Assembly: GCF_011947195.1 (NCBI RefSeq)
Contig: NZ_JAATVY010000040.1
Coordinates: 1 to 43,830, forward strand
From: Planosporangium thailandense
GTDB taxonomy: Bacteria > Actinomycetota > Actinomycetes > Mycobacteriales > Micromonosporaceae
DNA: 43,830 bases
Reading direction: 5' to 3'
Positions 32,562-40,148 of this stretch are shown one piece after another. A model generated the notes under the pieces. It saw only the letters and a list, made by a program, of their open reading frames with translations, was not told the origin of the DNA and made no database searches. The translations under genes and the position numbers were made by a program. Within the stretch, counting starts at the first letter, position 1, and the number at the start of each line of letters is the position of its first letter.

Positions 32562-33787
32562 ATCGGGTCGACGGGGCGGCCGCCCAGGCGTACCTCGAAG
32601 TGCAGGTGCGGTCCGGTGGCGGCGCCCGTCGACCCGACCAGTCCGATGACCTGTCCGGCGCTCACCTGCTGCCCCGACGAGACAAGGATCTTCTGCTGGT
32701 GTCCGTAGCAGGTGGTCAGCCGCTGACCGTCCGCCTGGCCGTGTTCGATACACGTGTAGTTGCCGTACCCGCCGTTCCAGCCGGCCTGGACCACGCGGCC
32801 GGCCGCGGCGGCGACGATCTGCGCGCCCGCCGGTGCGCCGATGTCGACGCCGGCGTGCAGCTGCCAGACGTGGTAGTACGGGTCGAACCGCATGCCGAAC
32901 GGGCTGGTGATCGGGCCGGGCGCCGGCCGGCGCAGCTTCCCGCCCCCGTACCCGGCCGTCGTACCCGTACCCGCAGCCGCAGCCGCGCCCGGCGCTGGCG
33001 CGGCCATCGCCTGTTGCGCCTGGCTGTTGACCTGCCGCTGCAGGTCCAGCGCCTCGGTCTGCCGGCGCGCGAGCTCGGCGCGGCCGGCATCGACCGCCGC
33101 GGTGAGGGCGAGTACCCGGCCTTCGGGGGTACCGACGGCGCCCTGCGCGGCAGCGGCGCCCGGCCCGGTGGGCCCGGCCCCGTCGGTGAGCAGCGCGACG
33201 AGCGGCGGGACCGAACCGACCTGGCGCTGCGCCGCCGCGAGATCTGCACGGGTCCGGATGAGGACGTTCTGGAGATACTGCTCGCGGTGCTGCACGTCGC
33301 TCAGCTGGGCGACGAGGCGGGCCTGCGGCGTGGTGGCCGGGTCGACCGGCGGCTGCGGGTACAGGTCGGCGCCCGGATCGGCGGCGATGATGCCGGCAGC
33401 GTCACCGGGCGGCACGATGGCGCCGGGCGTGGACGCCGTGGGGGCTGGTACACCCGGCTGCGGCGCCGGCTGCCCAGCGGCCGGCCGCGTCCCCGGCGAA
33501 CCGCCGGCCGGCGCAGCCGGGCTGCCCGGTGCGGCGGGTACGGGCTGGACGGGCGTCGGCGCCGGGGTCTTGACACGCGGTGGCGGCAGCAGTGACGGCA
33601 GCGGTGGCAGCGGGGCGGTGCTCGGCGTCGGCAGGGGCAGTGGCAGCGGGGCGGTGGGCAGCGGCAGCGGTACCGGTAGCGGGACCGGCGGCACGCCGGC
33701 GTGCGCGGGCACGCTCGATGACACGACGAGCGTCGCGGTGACAGCCGCCGACAGCGCGCCACCCACGTACCATCTCACGTTCCTCAT
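32549..33787 (-). CDS. Secreted M23-family peptidoglycan peptidase, 412 aa
   Basis: Signal peptide (MRNVRWYVGGALSAAVTATL, then SSSVPAHA). A Pro-rich, wall-spanning segment covers about residues 30-140, followed by a helical, probably coiled-coil segment at about 155-260 (LSDVQHREQYLQNVLIRTRADLAAAQ). The LytM/M23 domain at about 295-410 has zinc ligands in HAGVDIGAP and in the final GPHLHFEVRLGG, with the intermediate YGHQQ. It is predicted to cut cross-bridges in the cell wall. The start is ambiguous because three in-frame ATGs (33787, 33802, 33817) each sit in a copy of a 15-bp repeat; I give the innermost, which leaves a normal signal peptide. Confidence 0.92.
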   Translation of the reverse strand: MRNVRWYVGGALSAAVTATLVVSSSVPAHAGVPPVPLPVPLPLPTAPLPLPLPTPSTAPLPPLPSLLPPPRVKTPAPTPVQPVPAAPGSPAAPAGGSPGTRPAAGQPAPQPGVPAPTASTPGAIVPPGDAAGIIAADPGADLYPQPPVDPATTPQARLVAQLSDVQHREQYLQNVLIRTRADLAAAQRQVGSVPPLVALLTDGAGPTGPGAAAAQGAVGTPEGRVLALTAAVDAGRAELARRQTEALDLQRQVNSQAQQAMAAPAPGAAAAAGTGTTAGYGGGKLRRPAPGPITSPFGMRFDPYYHVWQLHAGVDIGAPAGAQIVAAAAGRVVQAGWNGGYGNYTCIEHGQADGQRLTTCYGHQQKILVSSGQQVSAGQVIGLVGSTGAATGPHLHFEVRLGGRPVDPMPWI

Positions 33788-33828
33788 AGCCGCCGCCCTC
33801 ATCGCCGCCGCCCTCATAGCCGCCGCCT
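33784..33828 (-). repeat. 15-bp repeat that multiplies the M23 start codon
   Basis: TCATAGCCGCCGCCC (33784), TCATCGCCGCCGCCC (33799) and TCATAGCCGCCGCCT (33814). On the gene strand each copy reads G-rich purine-containing sequence followed by ATG, giving three in-frame possible starts (MRAAAMRAAAMRN). Confidence 0.95.
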
Positions 33829-33884
33829 CGCCGGTCCCGTCGTTACGGTCTTCCCTTTATCTATCTGCCCAGGTCACCGAAGTG

Positions 33885-34616
33885 TCACACGCCACGCGCG
33901 CCACCGTCGTCGCCATCCGCCGGCGAGGGGCGCCGCCGGCGCCGAAGGACGATGACGAGCGCGGCCACCACCAGTACGGCGAGCACGCTCAGCGCGACGA
34001 CCACGACCGGGCTCATCCCGTGCGCCGGTGCCCTGCTCGCCGCCGGCTCGGCCAGCGGCCGCCCGCTCGACGGCGCGAGGGGCGCCGTGCTGCCTCCGGG
34101 GACGAGGTACGCGTTGCTCGTGACGTTGTTGGTCGGGTCGGCGTCGGCCGCGCCGGCGGTGATGTTGACGAGGTTCTGCACCAGTGCGCCGCCGGCGGTG
34201 CCGGAATGGACGGTCCCCGTGATCGTCACCTGTGGGCTCGACGGGCCGGCCGGGCCAGTGCTGTTTGTACCCGCGAAGTCCAGGTTGCCCAGATCGCACA
34301 CGACCGTGAGGGGCGTGACGATCGGGCAGCTCCCGGCGCTCGCGTTCGCCGCGACACCGTCCAGGGCCACCGTCGTCGTGAACGTCACCCGCACGGCCGG
34401 CAGGCTGCCGGTGCCAGTCGCCGACAGCGTGATCGTGTGGGTGACCCGTTGGCCGGGTGGGGCGCCGAACGGCGTCGAGCTGAGCGTCGGCGTGACATCC
34501 ACGCCGGTCCCCGCCGCCGCTGCCGGAGTCGACCGGGCCAGCGCCGGCGCCACGAGCGCCGATCCGGCCACGGCCGCCGCGACGGCCGCGACGTGAGCTG
34601 CACGAACGAGCCACAT
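33885..34616 (-). CDS. Secreted, membrane-anchored surface protein with DUF11/CARDB-like domain, 243 aa
   Basis: Signal peptide of about 28 residues (AAHVAAVAAAVAGSALVAPALA). An Ig-like, Thr/Val-rich domain spans about 35-165 with a single Cys pair (GSCPIVTPLTVVCDLG). The closing NITAGAADADPTNNVTSNAYL is typical of DUF11-type repeats. A Pro/Ala linker follows, then a C-terminal transmembrane helix (SPVVVVALSVLAVLVVAALVIVL) and a basic cytosolic tail. There is no sortase motif. It is probably anchored in the membrane facing outward; adhesion or structure is the likely role. It is downstream of, and divergent from, the second TPR-GGDEF gene. Confidence 0.8.
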   Translation of the reverse strand: MWLVRAAHVAAVAAAVAGSALVAPALARSTPAAAAGTGVDVTPTLSSTPFGAPPGQRVTHTITLSATGTGSLPAVRVTFTTTVALDGVAANASAGSCPIVTPLTVVCDLGNLDFAGTNSTGPAGPSSPQVTITGTVHSGTAGGALVQNLVNITAGAADADPTNNVTSNAYLVPGGSTAPLAPSSGRPLAEPAASRAPAHGMSPVVVVALSVLAVLVVAALVIVLRRRRRPSPADGDDGGARGV

Positions 34617-34645
34617 GCGGGTACCTTAACCAGCTTTCTGCCACA

Positions 34646-34691
34646 AGATCGTCGGTACTGAGATCGTCGGTACTGAGATCGACCGTCGCTG
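34646..34691. repeat. 15-bp tandem repeat in the divergent spacer
   Basis: AGATCGTCGGTACTG at 34646 and 34661, with a decayed third copy from 34676. It lies 30 bp upstream of the surface-protein start and about 60 bp upstream of the GGDEF start. Each copy contains GGTAC and TGAGATC and could bind a regulator. Confidence 0.9.
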
Positions 34692-34749
34692 AGGTACCCG
34701 ATCGCCCGACATCGCTAAACCGGCGAGCCGGATAGCCGATCCTGAGAGG

Positions 34750-36438
34750 GTGAACACGCCACGGCCCGCGCAACGGGTACCCGTCACGGGGGCCGACGCC
34801 GCGCTGGACGAGGCCGCCGAGCGTGCCCGGCTCACGGCCGCGCTCGATGACGCGGTCGCGTCGCAGCTGGGGTTCGACCCCGGCGCCGCCTTCGCGCTCG
34901 CGACCGAGGTCGAGCGCGCCGCCGAGCGACTCGCTGACGACGCGCTACGGATGCGGGCCCGGTTGCTGCGCGCGTACGCGATGGATCGCAGCGGTGACGC
35001 CGGCTCCTGCGGTCGGCTCGCATGGGAGGTCAACCGCTGGGCGGCCGAGCACGGACACCGACCCCTGCTCTCGCTGAGCCACCGGCGGCTGTCGACCGTG
35101 TACCTCCAGCTCGGTGACCTGGCCTCCTGCCTGGACCACGCCGTTCAGTGCGTGGAAATGCTCGACGACACCACCAGGCCGCACGAGCGGGCCAACTGCC
35201 TCATCGTTCTCGGCGACGCGCTCGGCCTGACCGGAAGCCTCGACGAGGCCCGCCGGCGCTACCGGGCCGCGGAGGAGATTCTGGCCGGTATCGGAGACGT
35301 CGAGCGCCAGCTCGTGGTGCTCAACAACCTGGCGGCGACCGAGTACGACGCGGGGGAGTGGGACCGGGCGTGGTGGGCCGCCGAGCGGATGGTCGCGCTG
35401 GCCGACGCCAACGAGCTGCCGCTGGACGCCAACTACCTGGACACCGTGGCGCGCGCCCAGATGGGGTTGGGCCGGTACGGCGACGCCGCCCGGACCTTGG
35501 AGAGCTGGCTGGTGCCCACGGGCGTGGAGGACCTGGCGCCGGACGTCTCGGCCGAGATCGGGCTCACCCTGGCCGAGGTGCAGCGCCTACAGGGCGACCT
35601 TCGGCAGGCGCAGACCACCCTGGACCGTTGCCGTCAGCTGTGCGATGAGCGGGGGCTGGCCGGCCTGCGGGTACGGGTCCTCGCCGAGCAGGCTGAGCTG
35701 TACGCCGCGGCTGGGGAGTTCCAGCGGGCATTCGAGACCCACAAGAGCTTCCACGCCGCCCACGAGGAGCTGCGCTCGCAGGAGCGGGAGGCGCAGGCCC
35801 GGATCCGGCAGGCGATGTTCGAGACCGAGGAGGCCCGTCAGGAGGCGGCGCGGTTCCGCGACCAGGCCCGGCGGGATCCCCTGACCGGGCTGCGCAATCG
35901 ACGTTTCGTCGACGAGAACCTGCCGGCGCTGCTCGCGCGGGCGCGCGACAGCGGGGCTCCGCTCACCGCGGCGCTCGTCGACCTCGACCACTTCAAGCGG
36001 ATCAACGACACCCTCTCGCACGACGTCGGCGACCAGGTGCTGGTCACCGTGGCCGGCCTGCTCGCGTCCGCCGTCGAGGGGCTCCTCGACGGGCACGTCG
36101 AAGGGCACGTCGAAGGGCACGTCGAGGAGCGCCCGGAGCGGTCGGCGGGTGGCGCCGCCGAGGCCGGCGCGGGCGGATTCGCGGCCCGGCTGGGCGGCGA
36201 GGAGTTCGTCCTCGTGTTCACCGACACCGGCGCCGAGGACGCGGTGCGCCGCCTCGAGGACGTACGGCTCGCGGTCAGCTCGTACCCGTGGTCGCCGATC
36301 ACCGGGGACCTCGCGGTGACGGTGAGCATCGGGGTCGCCACGGCCGGGCCGGACAGTACCCAGCGGAGCCTGCTCCAGCAGGCCGACCAGAACCTGTACG
36401 CGGCCAAGCGCGCCGGCCGCGACCGCGTCGTCAACTGA
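34750..36438 (+). CDS. TPR-repeat diguanylate cyclase (GGDEF), 562 aa
   Basis: Paralogue of the 1032-2771 protein with the same order: helical TPR region at about residues 25-370 (WEVNRWAAEHGHRPLLSLSHRRL, VLNNLAATEYDAGEWDRAWWAAERM), a short linker helix, and a GGDEF domain from about 385. DLDHFKRIND binds metal and GGEEF is at 482-486. The I-site position reads GAGG, so there is no RxxD. Between the first half of the GGDEF domain and GGEEF there is an insertion of about 30 residues including three GHVE copies from a 12-bp repeat; it probably forms a surface loop. The GTG at 34750 follows GAGAGG closely. No membrane segment. Confidence 0.88.
   Translation: MNTPRPAQRVPVTGADAALDEAAERARLTAALDDAVASQLGFDPGAAFALATEVERAAERLADDALRMRARLLRAYAMDRSGDAGSCGRLAWEVNRWAAEHGHRPLLSLSHRRLSTVYLQLGDLASCLDHAVQCVEMLDDTTRPHERANCLIVLGDALGLTGSLDEARRRYRAAEEILAGIGDVERQLVVLNNLAATEYDAGEWDRAWWAAERMVALADANELPLDANYLDTVARAQMGLGRYGDAARTLESWLVPTGVEDLAPDVSAEIGLTLAEVQRLQGDLRQAQTTLDRCRQLCDERGLAGLRVRVLAEQAELYAAAGEFQRAFETHKSFHAAHEELRSQEREAQARIRQAMFETEEARQEAARFRDQARRDPLTGLRNRRFVDENLPALLARARDSGAPLTAALVDLDHFKRINDTLSHDVGDQVLVTVAGLLASAVEGLLDGHVEGHVEGHVEERPERSAGGAAEAGAGGFAARLGGEEFVLVFTDTGAEDAVRRLEDVRLAVSSYPWSPITGDLAVTVSIGVATAGPDSTQRSLLQQADQNLYAAKRAGRDRVVN
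36091..36126 (+). repeat. 12-bp in-frame repeat inside the GGDEF domain
   Basis: GGGCACGTCGAA at 36091 and 36103, and GGGCACGTCGAG at 36115, encoding GHVE three times. Confidence 0.95.
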
Positions 36439-36487
36439 GTCGTTCACTGGGATCGTTCGTCGGGTCATTCGCTGAGTCGTTCACTGA
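36427..36487. repeat. 12-13-bp tandem repeat starting in the last codons of the GGDEF gene
   Basis: GTCGTCAACTGA (36427-36438, the final Val-Val-Asn-stop) is followed by GTCGTTCACTGG, GATCGTTCGTCGG, GTCATTCGCTGA and GTCGTTCACTGA, ending at 36487. Copies 1, 4 and 5 retain TGA. Confidence 0.9.
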
Positions 36488-36509
36488 ACAGGTCCGGCGC
36501 CACCGCCGG

Positions 36510-37676
36510 TCAGGCGAGGACGGGGACCAGGCAGGCGGCGAAGACGAGGTAGAACACGGCCGCGAACGACAGGGCCTTGGCGGTGAACCTCCGTACGCGC
36601 AGCAGGGTCAGCAGGTACCCGATCGCGGCCATGGTCACGATTCCGGAGATCACCAGTGCCGGGGTGAAGTGCCACGGGGTGAACAGCAGGCCCAGTCCGC
36701 TCGGAACGGTGGCCTGGATCATCATGGCGCCCGAGATGTTGGCCAGGGCCAGCCTGGTCTTGCCCTGGCGGACCCAGATGATCGCGTTCATGATCTCGGG
36801 CAGCTCGGTCGCGATCGGAGACAGCAACAGCGCGGTCACGGCGGCCGGCAGCCCGAGCATCGGCCCGATGGCGTCGAGCTGATGGACGAAAAGCTGCGAC
36901 GCGCCGAAGATGACGGCCAGTGTGGCCAGGGTCTGTACCGCGATCGCCCACGTCGCCGGAGTAGCCCGCCGGCGCTGAAGCAGCAGCGGCTCCAGTTCCT
37001 CGCCCTCGCCGTGCTCGCCGCCGCCGCGGATCTCGCGCCAGAAGTACACCGCGTAGGCGGCGAAGAACAGCAGCCCCAGCCACGGTTTGATCGCGAACGC
37101 CACCAGGCCGAGGGCCACCTTCACGACGAAGATGGCGAGGAACCAGCGCTGGTCACGGGCCAGCTTGGGCAGGTCCCCGGCGTCGATGTCCCCGGTGTTG
37201 ACGTCCCCGGTGTTGACGTCCCCGGCGTTGACGTCCCCGGCGTTGACGTCCCCGGTGTTGACGGCCCTGGCATTGACGTCCCTGGTGTCGCTGTCGCCGG
37301 GGTCGACGCCGCCGCTGGCGGGTCGGTCGCCGGCCGGTACGGGCGCCTTCGTGGTGGACCCGGTGGCTCGGGCACGGCGGCGGCGGGCCAGCAACATCCA
37401 GCCGGTCACGCCGTACGCGACCGTGGCGAGCGCCAGCGGGCCGCCCATGGCGGCGCCGACCCCGATGTCCTTCTGGGTGCTGCCGGTGCCGAACACGACG
37501 GCCACGAACGTGACGACGCTCTCGGGCAGGGCGGTGCCGAACGCCGCGAGGATGGTGCCGACGGCGAGCGGGCCGACCTTTAGCCGTTGACCCAGCCACT
37601 CCACGGCGTTGATGAACCATTCACACGCCAGGTAGATCACCGCGGCGCACGCGATCAGCAGTACGAAGTGAATCAC
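36510..37676 (-). CDS. CaCA-family cation exchanger (sodium/calcium antiporter type), 388 aa
   Basis: Two inverted Na_Ca_ex halves, each with about five membrane segments. Alpha-repeat motifs are GTILAAFGTALPESVVTF near residue 40 and LLLSPIATELPEIMNAIIW near residue 270; the acidic Glu in each (ALPES, ELPEI) coordinates the cation. The central cytosolic loop holds an Asp-rich repeat (NTGDV/NAGDV) encoded by a 15-bp tandem repeat. The start is a GTG at 37674-37676 (VIHFVLL) with no close SD. A Mn2+-type yybP-ykoY riboswitch in the leader points to Mn2+ (or Mn2+/Ca2+) efflux rather than plain calcium exchange. No partner gene is in the operon. Confidence 0.9.
   Translation of the reverse strand: MIHFVLLIACAAVIYLACEWFINAVEWLGQRLKVGPLAVGTILAAFGTALPESVVTFVAVVFGTGSTQKDIGVGAAMGGPLALATVAYGVTGWMLLARRRRARATGSTTKAPVPAGDRPASGGVDPGDSDTRDVNARAVNTGDVNAGDVNAGDVNTGDVNTGDIDAGDLPKLARDQRWFLAIFVVKVALGLVAFAIKPWLGLLFFAAYAVYFWREIRGGGEHGEGEELEPLLLQRRRATPATWAIAVQTLATLAVIFGASQLFVHQLDAIGPMLGLPAAVTALLLSPIATELPEIMNAIIWVRQGKTRLALANISGAMMIQATVPSGLGLLFTPWHFTPALVISGIVTMAAIGYLLTLLRVRRFTAKALSFAAVFYLVFAACLVPVLA
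37171..37305 (-). repeat. 15-bp in-frame repeat, about nine copies, in the exchanger loop
   Basis: Units of the ACGTCCCCGGTGTTG type from 37171 to 37305: four near-identical copies at 37201-37260, flanked by copies that decay outward on both sides. They encode [ND]-[TA]-G-D-V. Confidence 0.95.
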
Positions 37677-37696
37677 TGCGGAGCCCGGTATTCCTT

Positions 37697-37713
37697 CCCG
37701 CGTCGCGCGCGGG
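37697..37713 (-). promoter_or_regulatory. Short GC hairpin next to the exchanger ribosome-binding region
   Basis: CCCGCG and CGCGGG pair around a 5-nt loop, directly upstream of a GGAAGGAA purine stretch and about 20 nt before the GTG. It could be part of the riboswitch expression platform. Confidence 0.45.
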
Positions 37714-37761
37714 TTCGAGCTCTTATGCGCAGACCTCGACCACGCGGCGACGCATACGTCA

Positions 37762-37872
37762 CCAATCGGCCGAAGGTCTCGTCCACCACTGTCGGGTGGC
37801 CCGGCCACCGGGAGCCGGTAGGGCTCCAGCATGTCGACGACCGGCGAAAGGACTACTCCCCTTCAAGGGCTC
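37762..37872 (-). ncRNA. yybP-ykoY (manganese) riboswitch
   Basis: On the minus strand the leader contains the family hallmarks in order. GAAGGGGAGTAGTC sits at the 5' side. TCGTCGACATGCTGG follows about 10 nt later (compare the conserved GTCAACATACT segment). Next are two GC stems, CCGGCTCCCGG and GGCCGGGCCACCCG. The 3' segment is GACGAGACCTTCGGCC (compare GGCAAGACC). GAAGG and CCTTC form the closing P1 stem. These RNAs bind Mn2+ and turn on export genes. It sits about 85 nt upstream of the exchanger start. Confidence 0.85.
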
Positions 37873-37946
37873 CGATTCTAGCCGGTAATCGCGTGGTTCC
37901 GAAGGAGTTTCAGGTCACACTCGATGCCTCGCCCGTCGGGCGCTGC

Positions 37947-37990
37947 ACTACTTGACGGGACTACTTGACGGGCGCGCCTACTTGGAGGGC
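37947..37990. repeat. 13-17-bp repeat at the YcnI-like gene stop
   Basis: ACTACTTGACGGG at 37947 and 37960 and CTACTTGGAGGGC at 37978. The last contains the TAG stop and the final Pro-Ser-Lys codons of the minus-strand gene. Each copy reads AAGTAG on the gene strand. Confidence 0.9.
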
Positions 37991-38742
37991 GCGGGACCGG
38001 CCGGGGAGGCGCGGCGAACCGCTCGCAGGATGATCCAGGCGTCGAGGCCGAGCCCGGCGACCAGGCCGACGAGTAGGCCGGCGCCGAGGATGCCGTACGT
38101 GCCGCCGCCGTCGCCGGACCCGCCGTTCGGCGCGGCCGCCGCACCGTTGTCGGACTGGCCCCCGGATTGACCGCCGTCGCCGTGCACGTGGCTGCCGTTC
38201 GGGTCGCCGTTGCCGGCCGCTCCCTGGTTGACCAGCGTCACCGTCGGTGCGGGGTTGGCCGACTGGTCGGCCCACCGTACGACGAGGCCGTCGGAGTAGG
38301 TCTGCACGACCGTGAACGTGGTCCGGCTGGTGTCCGGCATCGGTCCGAGGGAGACGGAGAGGTCGATCGGGCTGGTCGGGCTCGACGGCGGGGTGCCGAT
38401 CCGGATCCAGGTGACCTCCGACGGCACCTCGGTCGTGGTCGTGCCGTGGATGAGCTGAGCCGGGTGGTCCAGCTTGCGCATGGTGGTGTTCGGGGCCCAG
38501 TCGTTGACCGACATCGGGTAGATCTCGGCGATCGGCGTGGCCTCCGGCGGTATGAGCTCGACTCTCGTCGTGTACGCGCCGGGGCGGTCGTCGGAGATGT
38601 GGAAGGTCAGCTCGGCCGGGCCACCCCGAGGCGCTTCGGACGGGCTGACGGTGACGTCGGCGGCCGCGGGTCCGGCGAACCCCAACACCGCCACCAGGGC
38701 GGCGCCGAGCGTGACCAGCCAGGTGCGCCAGTTGCGAATCAT
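37978..38742 (-). CDS. YcnI-like (DUF1775) secreted, membrane-anchored protein, 254 aa
   Basis: Signal peptide (WLVTLGAALVAVLGFAGPAAA) followed by DVTVSPSEAPRGGPAELTFHISDD and VELIPPEATPIAEIYP, the YcnI_N pattern. The domain runs to about residue 165. A Gly/Ser/Asp linker with HVHGDGG and a C-terminal membrane helix (ILGAGLLVGLVAGLGLDAWIIL) follow. In copper-binding YcnI the mature protein starts with His (HVTV); here that residue is Asp. The ATG at 38740-38742 has a GGAGGAGCAGG SD. The frame continues upstream through a 15-bp repeat carrying further ATGs, so a longer form is possible. The DUF neighbour upstream is on the same strand. Confidence 0.82.
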   Translation of the reverse strand: MIRNWRTWLVTLGAALVAVLGFAGPAAADVTVSPSEAPRGGPAELTFHISDDRPGAYTTRVELIPPEATPIAEIYPMSVNDWAPNTTMRKLDHPAQLIHGTTTTEVPSEVTWIRIGTPPSSPTSPIDLSVSLGPMPDTSRTTFTVVQTYSDGLVVRWADQSANPAPTVTLVNQGAAGNGDPNGSHVHGDGGQSGGQSDNGAAAAPNGGSGDGGGTYGILGAGLLVGLVAGLGLDAWIILRAVRRASPAGPAPSK

Positions 38743-38765
38743 GGACCTGCTCCTCCTGCGGACGC

Positions 38766-38840
38766 TGCTGCCGACGGCTCTGCTCATGACGGCGCTGCTC
38801 ATGACGGCGCTCCTCATGACGGCGCTCCTCATGACGGTGT
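38766..38840 (-). repeat. 15-bp repeat carrying multiple ATGs upstream of the YcnI-like gene
   Basis: Copies TGCTCATGACGGCGC at 38781 and 38796, TCCTCATGACGGCGC at 38811 and a variant at 38826; a decayed copy at 38766. On the gene strand each good copy carries ATG in the same frame as the YcnI-like CDS (MRSAV/MSSAV series). Confidence 0.95.
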
Positions 38841-38888
38841 GGTGGGGGCACGGACCGGCCGGCCCGTGCCCCCACCACCTGGCTGTCA

Positions 38889-40148
38889 TCAGTTGACGGT
38901 GATGCGTACCGCGTCGAAGGCGGGGATCTCGTTGGCGCGCTGCATCATCGGGATCCGGTGGCTACCGTCGCCGGCCCACGAGGCGCACTGCGCGACGCCC
39001 CGCTGTGGAAGGCCGGGCACGTTGATGACGATCTGGTCGGGCTGGGCGCTACCACCGTTGTCCTCGGTGGCGACGAAGAACGCGGGCGGCGGCGACGGGT
39101 CCGGCGCGGCCTGGGTGTTGTCGAGCATCCGGCAGGCGGTGTGGAAGTGACCGCGCGTCAGGCCCTGGGCGTCCAGCAGCGACATCTCCACGTAGTACCC
39201 GCCCTTTGCGGCGGCGAGGAACCGGTCGCGGATGAGGTTGCGGGTGCTGACCCGGATCTGGAACGGCTGACCGGCCTGTACCTGCTGGGGCGCCTGGGTG
39301 ATCAGCAGCGACGGGTTCTTCGCGGCGTCGCCGACCTCGCCCATGTTGGTCGCCACGCACCGGTTGCCGTTCTGGAAACCGTCGTGCGGCTGCAGCTTGC
39401 TGCTGCCCTGGCACTGCTGGGCGAGGATGCCGAGGTTGTTCGGGTCGTTGACGTTGGGGTTCTTGCCGCCGTTGTTGTTCTGGCCACCGTTGTTCTGACC
39501 ACCATTGTTGCCGCCGTTGTTCTGACCGCCGTTGTTCTGACCGCCGCCGTTGTTGTTGGCGACGTTCACCGTGCAGGCGGCCAGCCCGCCCAGGTTGTTG
39601 GCCTGGGCTCCGGTGCGGTTGAGCGCCGTGGTGATCCGGTTCAGCGTGGTGGCGCGTGCGTTCTTCAGCGGAGCCAGGATCTGGTTGTTGATGAACGTCT
39701 GGTTGGCCCGCTGGTTGGCCGCCAGCTTGTTGTTGGCGTTGGCGATCTGGGAGTCCAACTGGGCCAGATCCTGGTCCACTGCGGACTTGGCCGCCGGCGG
39801 CACATTCGGCAACTTGTCGGCGACGCTCGGGCAGTTCACCGTCTTCGTCTGGGCCGCGGCCTGGGTGGCCTGCGGGCAGCCGGCGTTGGGCTGCTGGCCG
39901 TCACCCCAGTGGCTGCGGACCTGCCGGCCGTTCTGCACGGTGACGGTGTCTTGCTGGCCGTTGGGTGCGGCCGCGCCGGGAGCCACCGGGCCGCACTTGG
40001 CCGAGGCCACAGGGCGCAGCGTCTTCGCGGACGACACCCGTTGCACGGTCAGGAGGGCGCCGAACACCACGAGGACGGTAGCTACCGCGGCGATCCGTTT
40101 GTTTCTGCTGGCGCGTAAGCGTCCGCGCCGTTGAGCCGACCGGTCCAT
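38889..40148 (-). CDS. Secreted or membrane-tethered Asn/Gln-rich protein of unknown function, 419 aa
   Basis: A basic N-terminus and one hydrophobic segment (IAAVATVLVVFGALLTV, residues 19-35) indicate a signal anchor. Residues about 45-200 form a Cys-containing region with a helical stretch rich in Asn and Gln (LAQLDSQIANANNKLAANQRANQTFINNQIL). A low-complexity NNGGQNNGG run follows at about 205-235. The C-terminal domain, about 240-419, includes GHFHTACRMLDN, FFVATEDNGG and PGLPQRGVAQCASWAGDGSHRIPMM. About six Cys suggest disulfides outside the cell. I do not recognise the family. The ATG at 40146-40148 has GAAGG upstream. It may be co-transcribed with the YcnI-like gene. Confidence 0.75.
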   Translation of the reverse strand: MDRSAQRRGRLRASRNKRIAAVATVLVVFGALLTVQRVSSAKTLRPVASAKCGPVAPGAAAPNGQQDTVTVQNGRQVRSHWGDGQQPNAGCPQATQAAAQTKTVNCPSVADKLPNVPPAAKSAVDQDLAQLDSQIANANNKLAANQRANQTFINNQILAPLKNARATTLNRITTALNRTGAQANNLGGLAACTVNVANNNGGGQNNGGQNNGGNNGGQNNGGQNNNGGKNPNVNDPNNLGILAQQCQGSSKLQPHDGFQNGNRCVATNMGEVGDAAKNPSLLITQAPQQVQAGQPFQIRVSTRNLIRDRFLAAAKGGYYVEMSLLDAQGLTRGHFHTACRMLDNTQAAPDPSPPPAFFVATEDNGGSAQPDQIVINVPGLPQRGVAQCASWAGDGSHRIPMMQRANEIPAFDAVRITVN

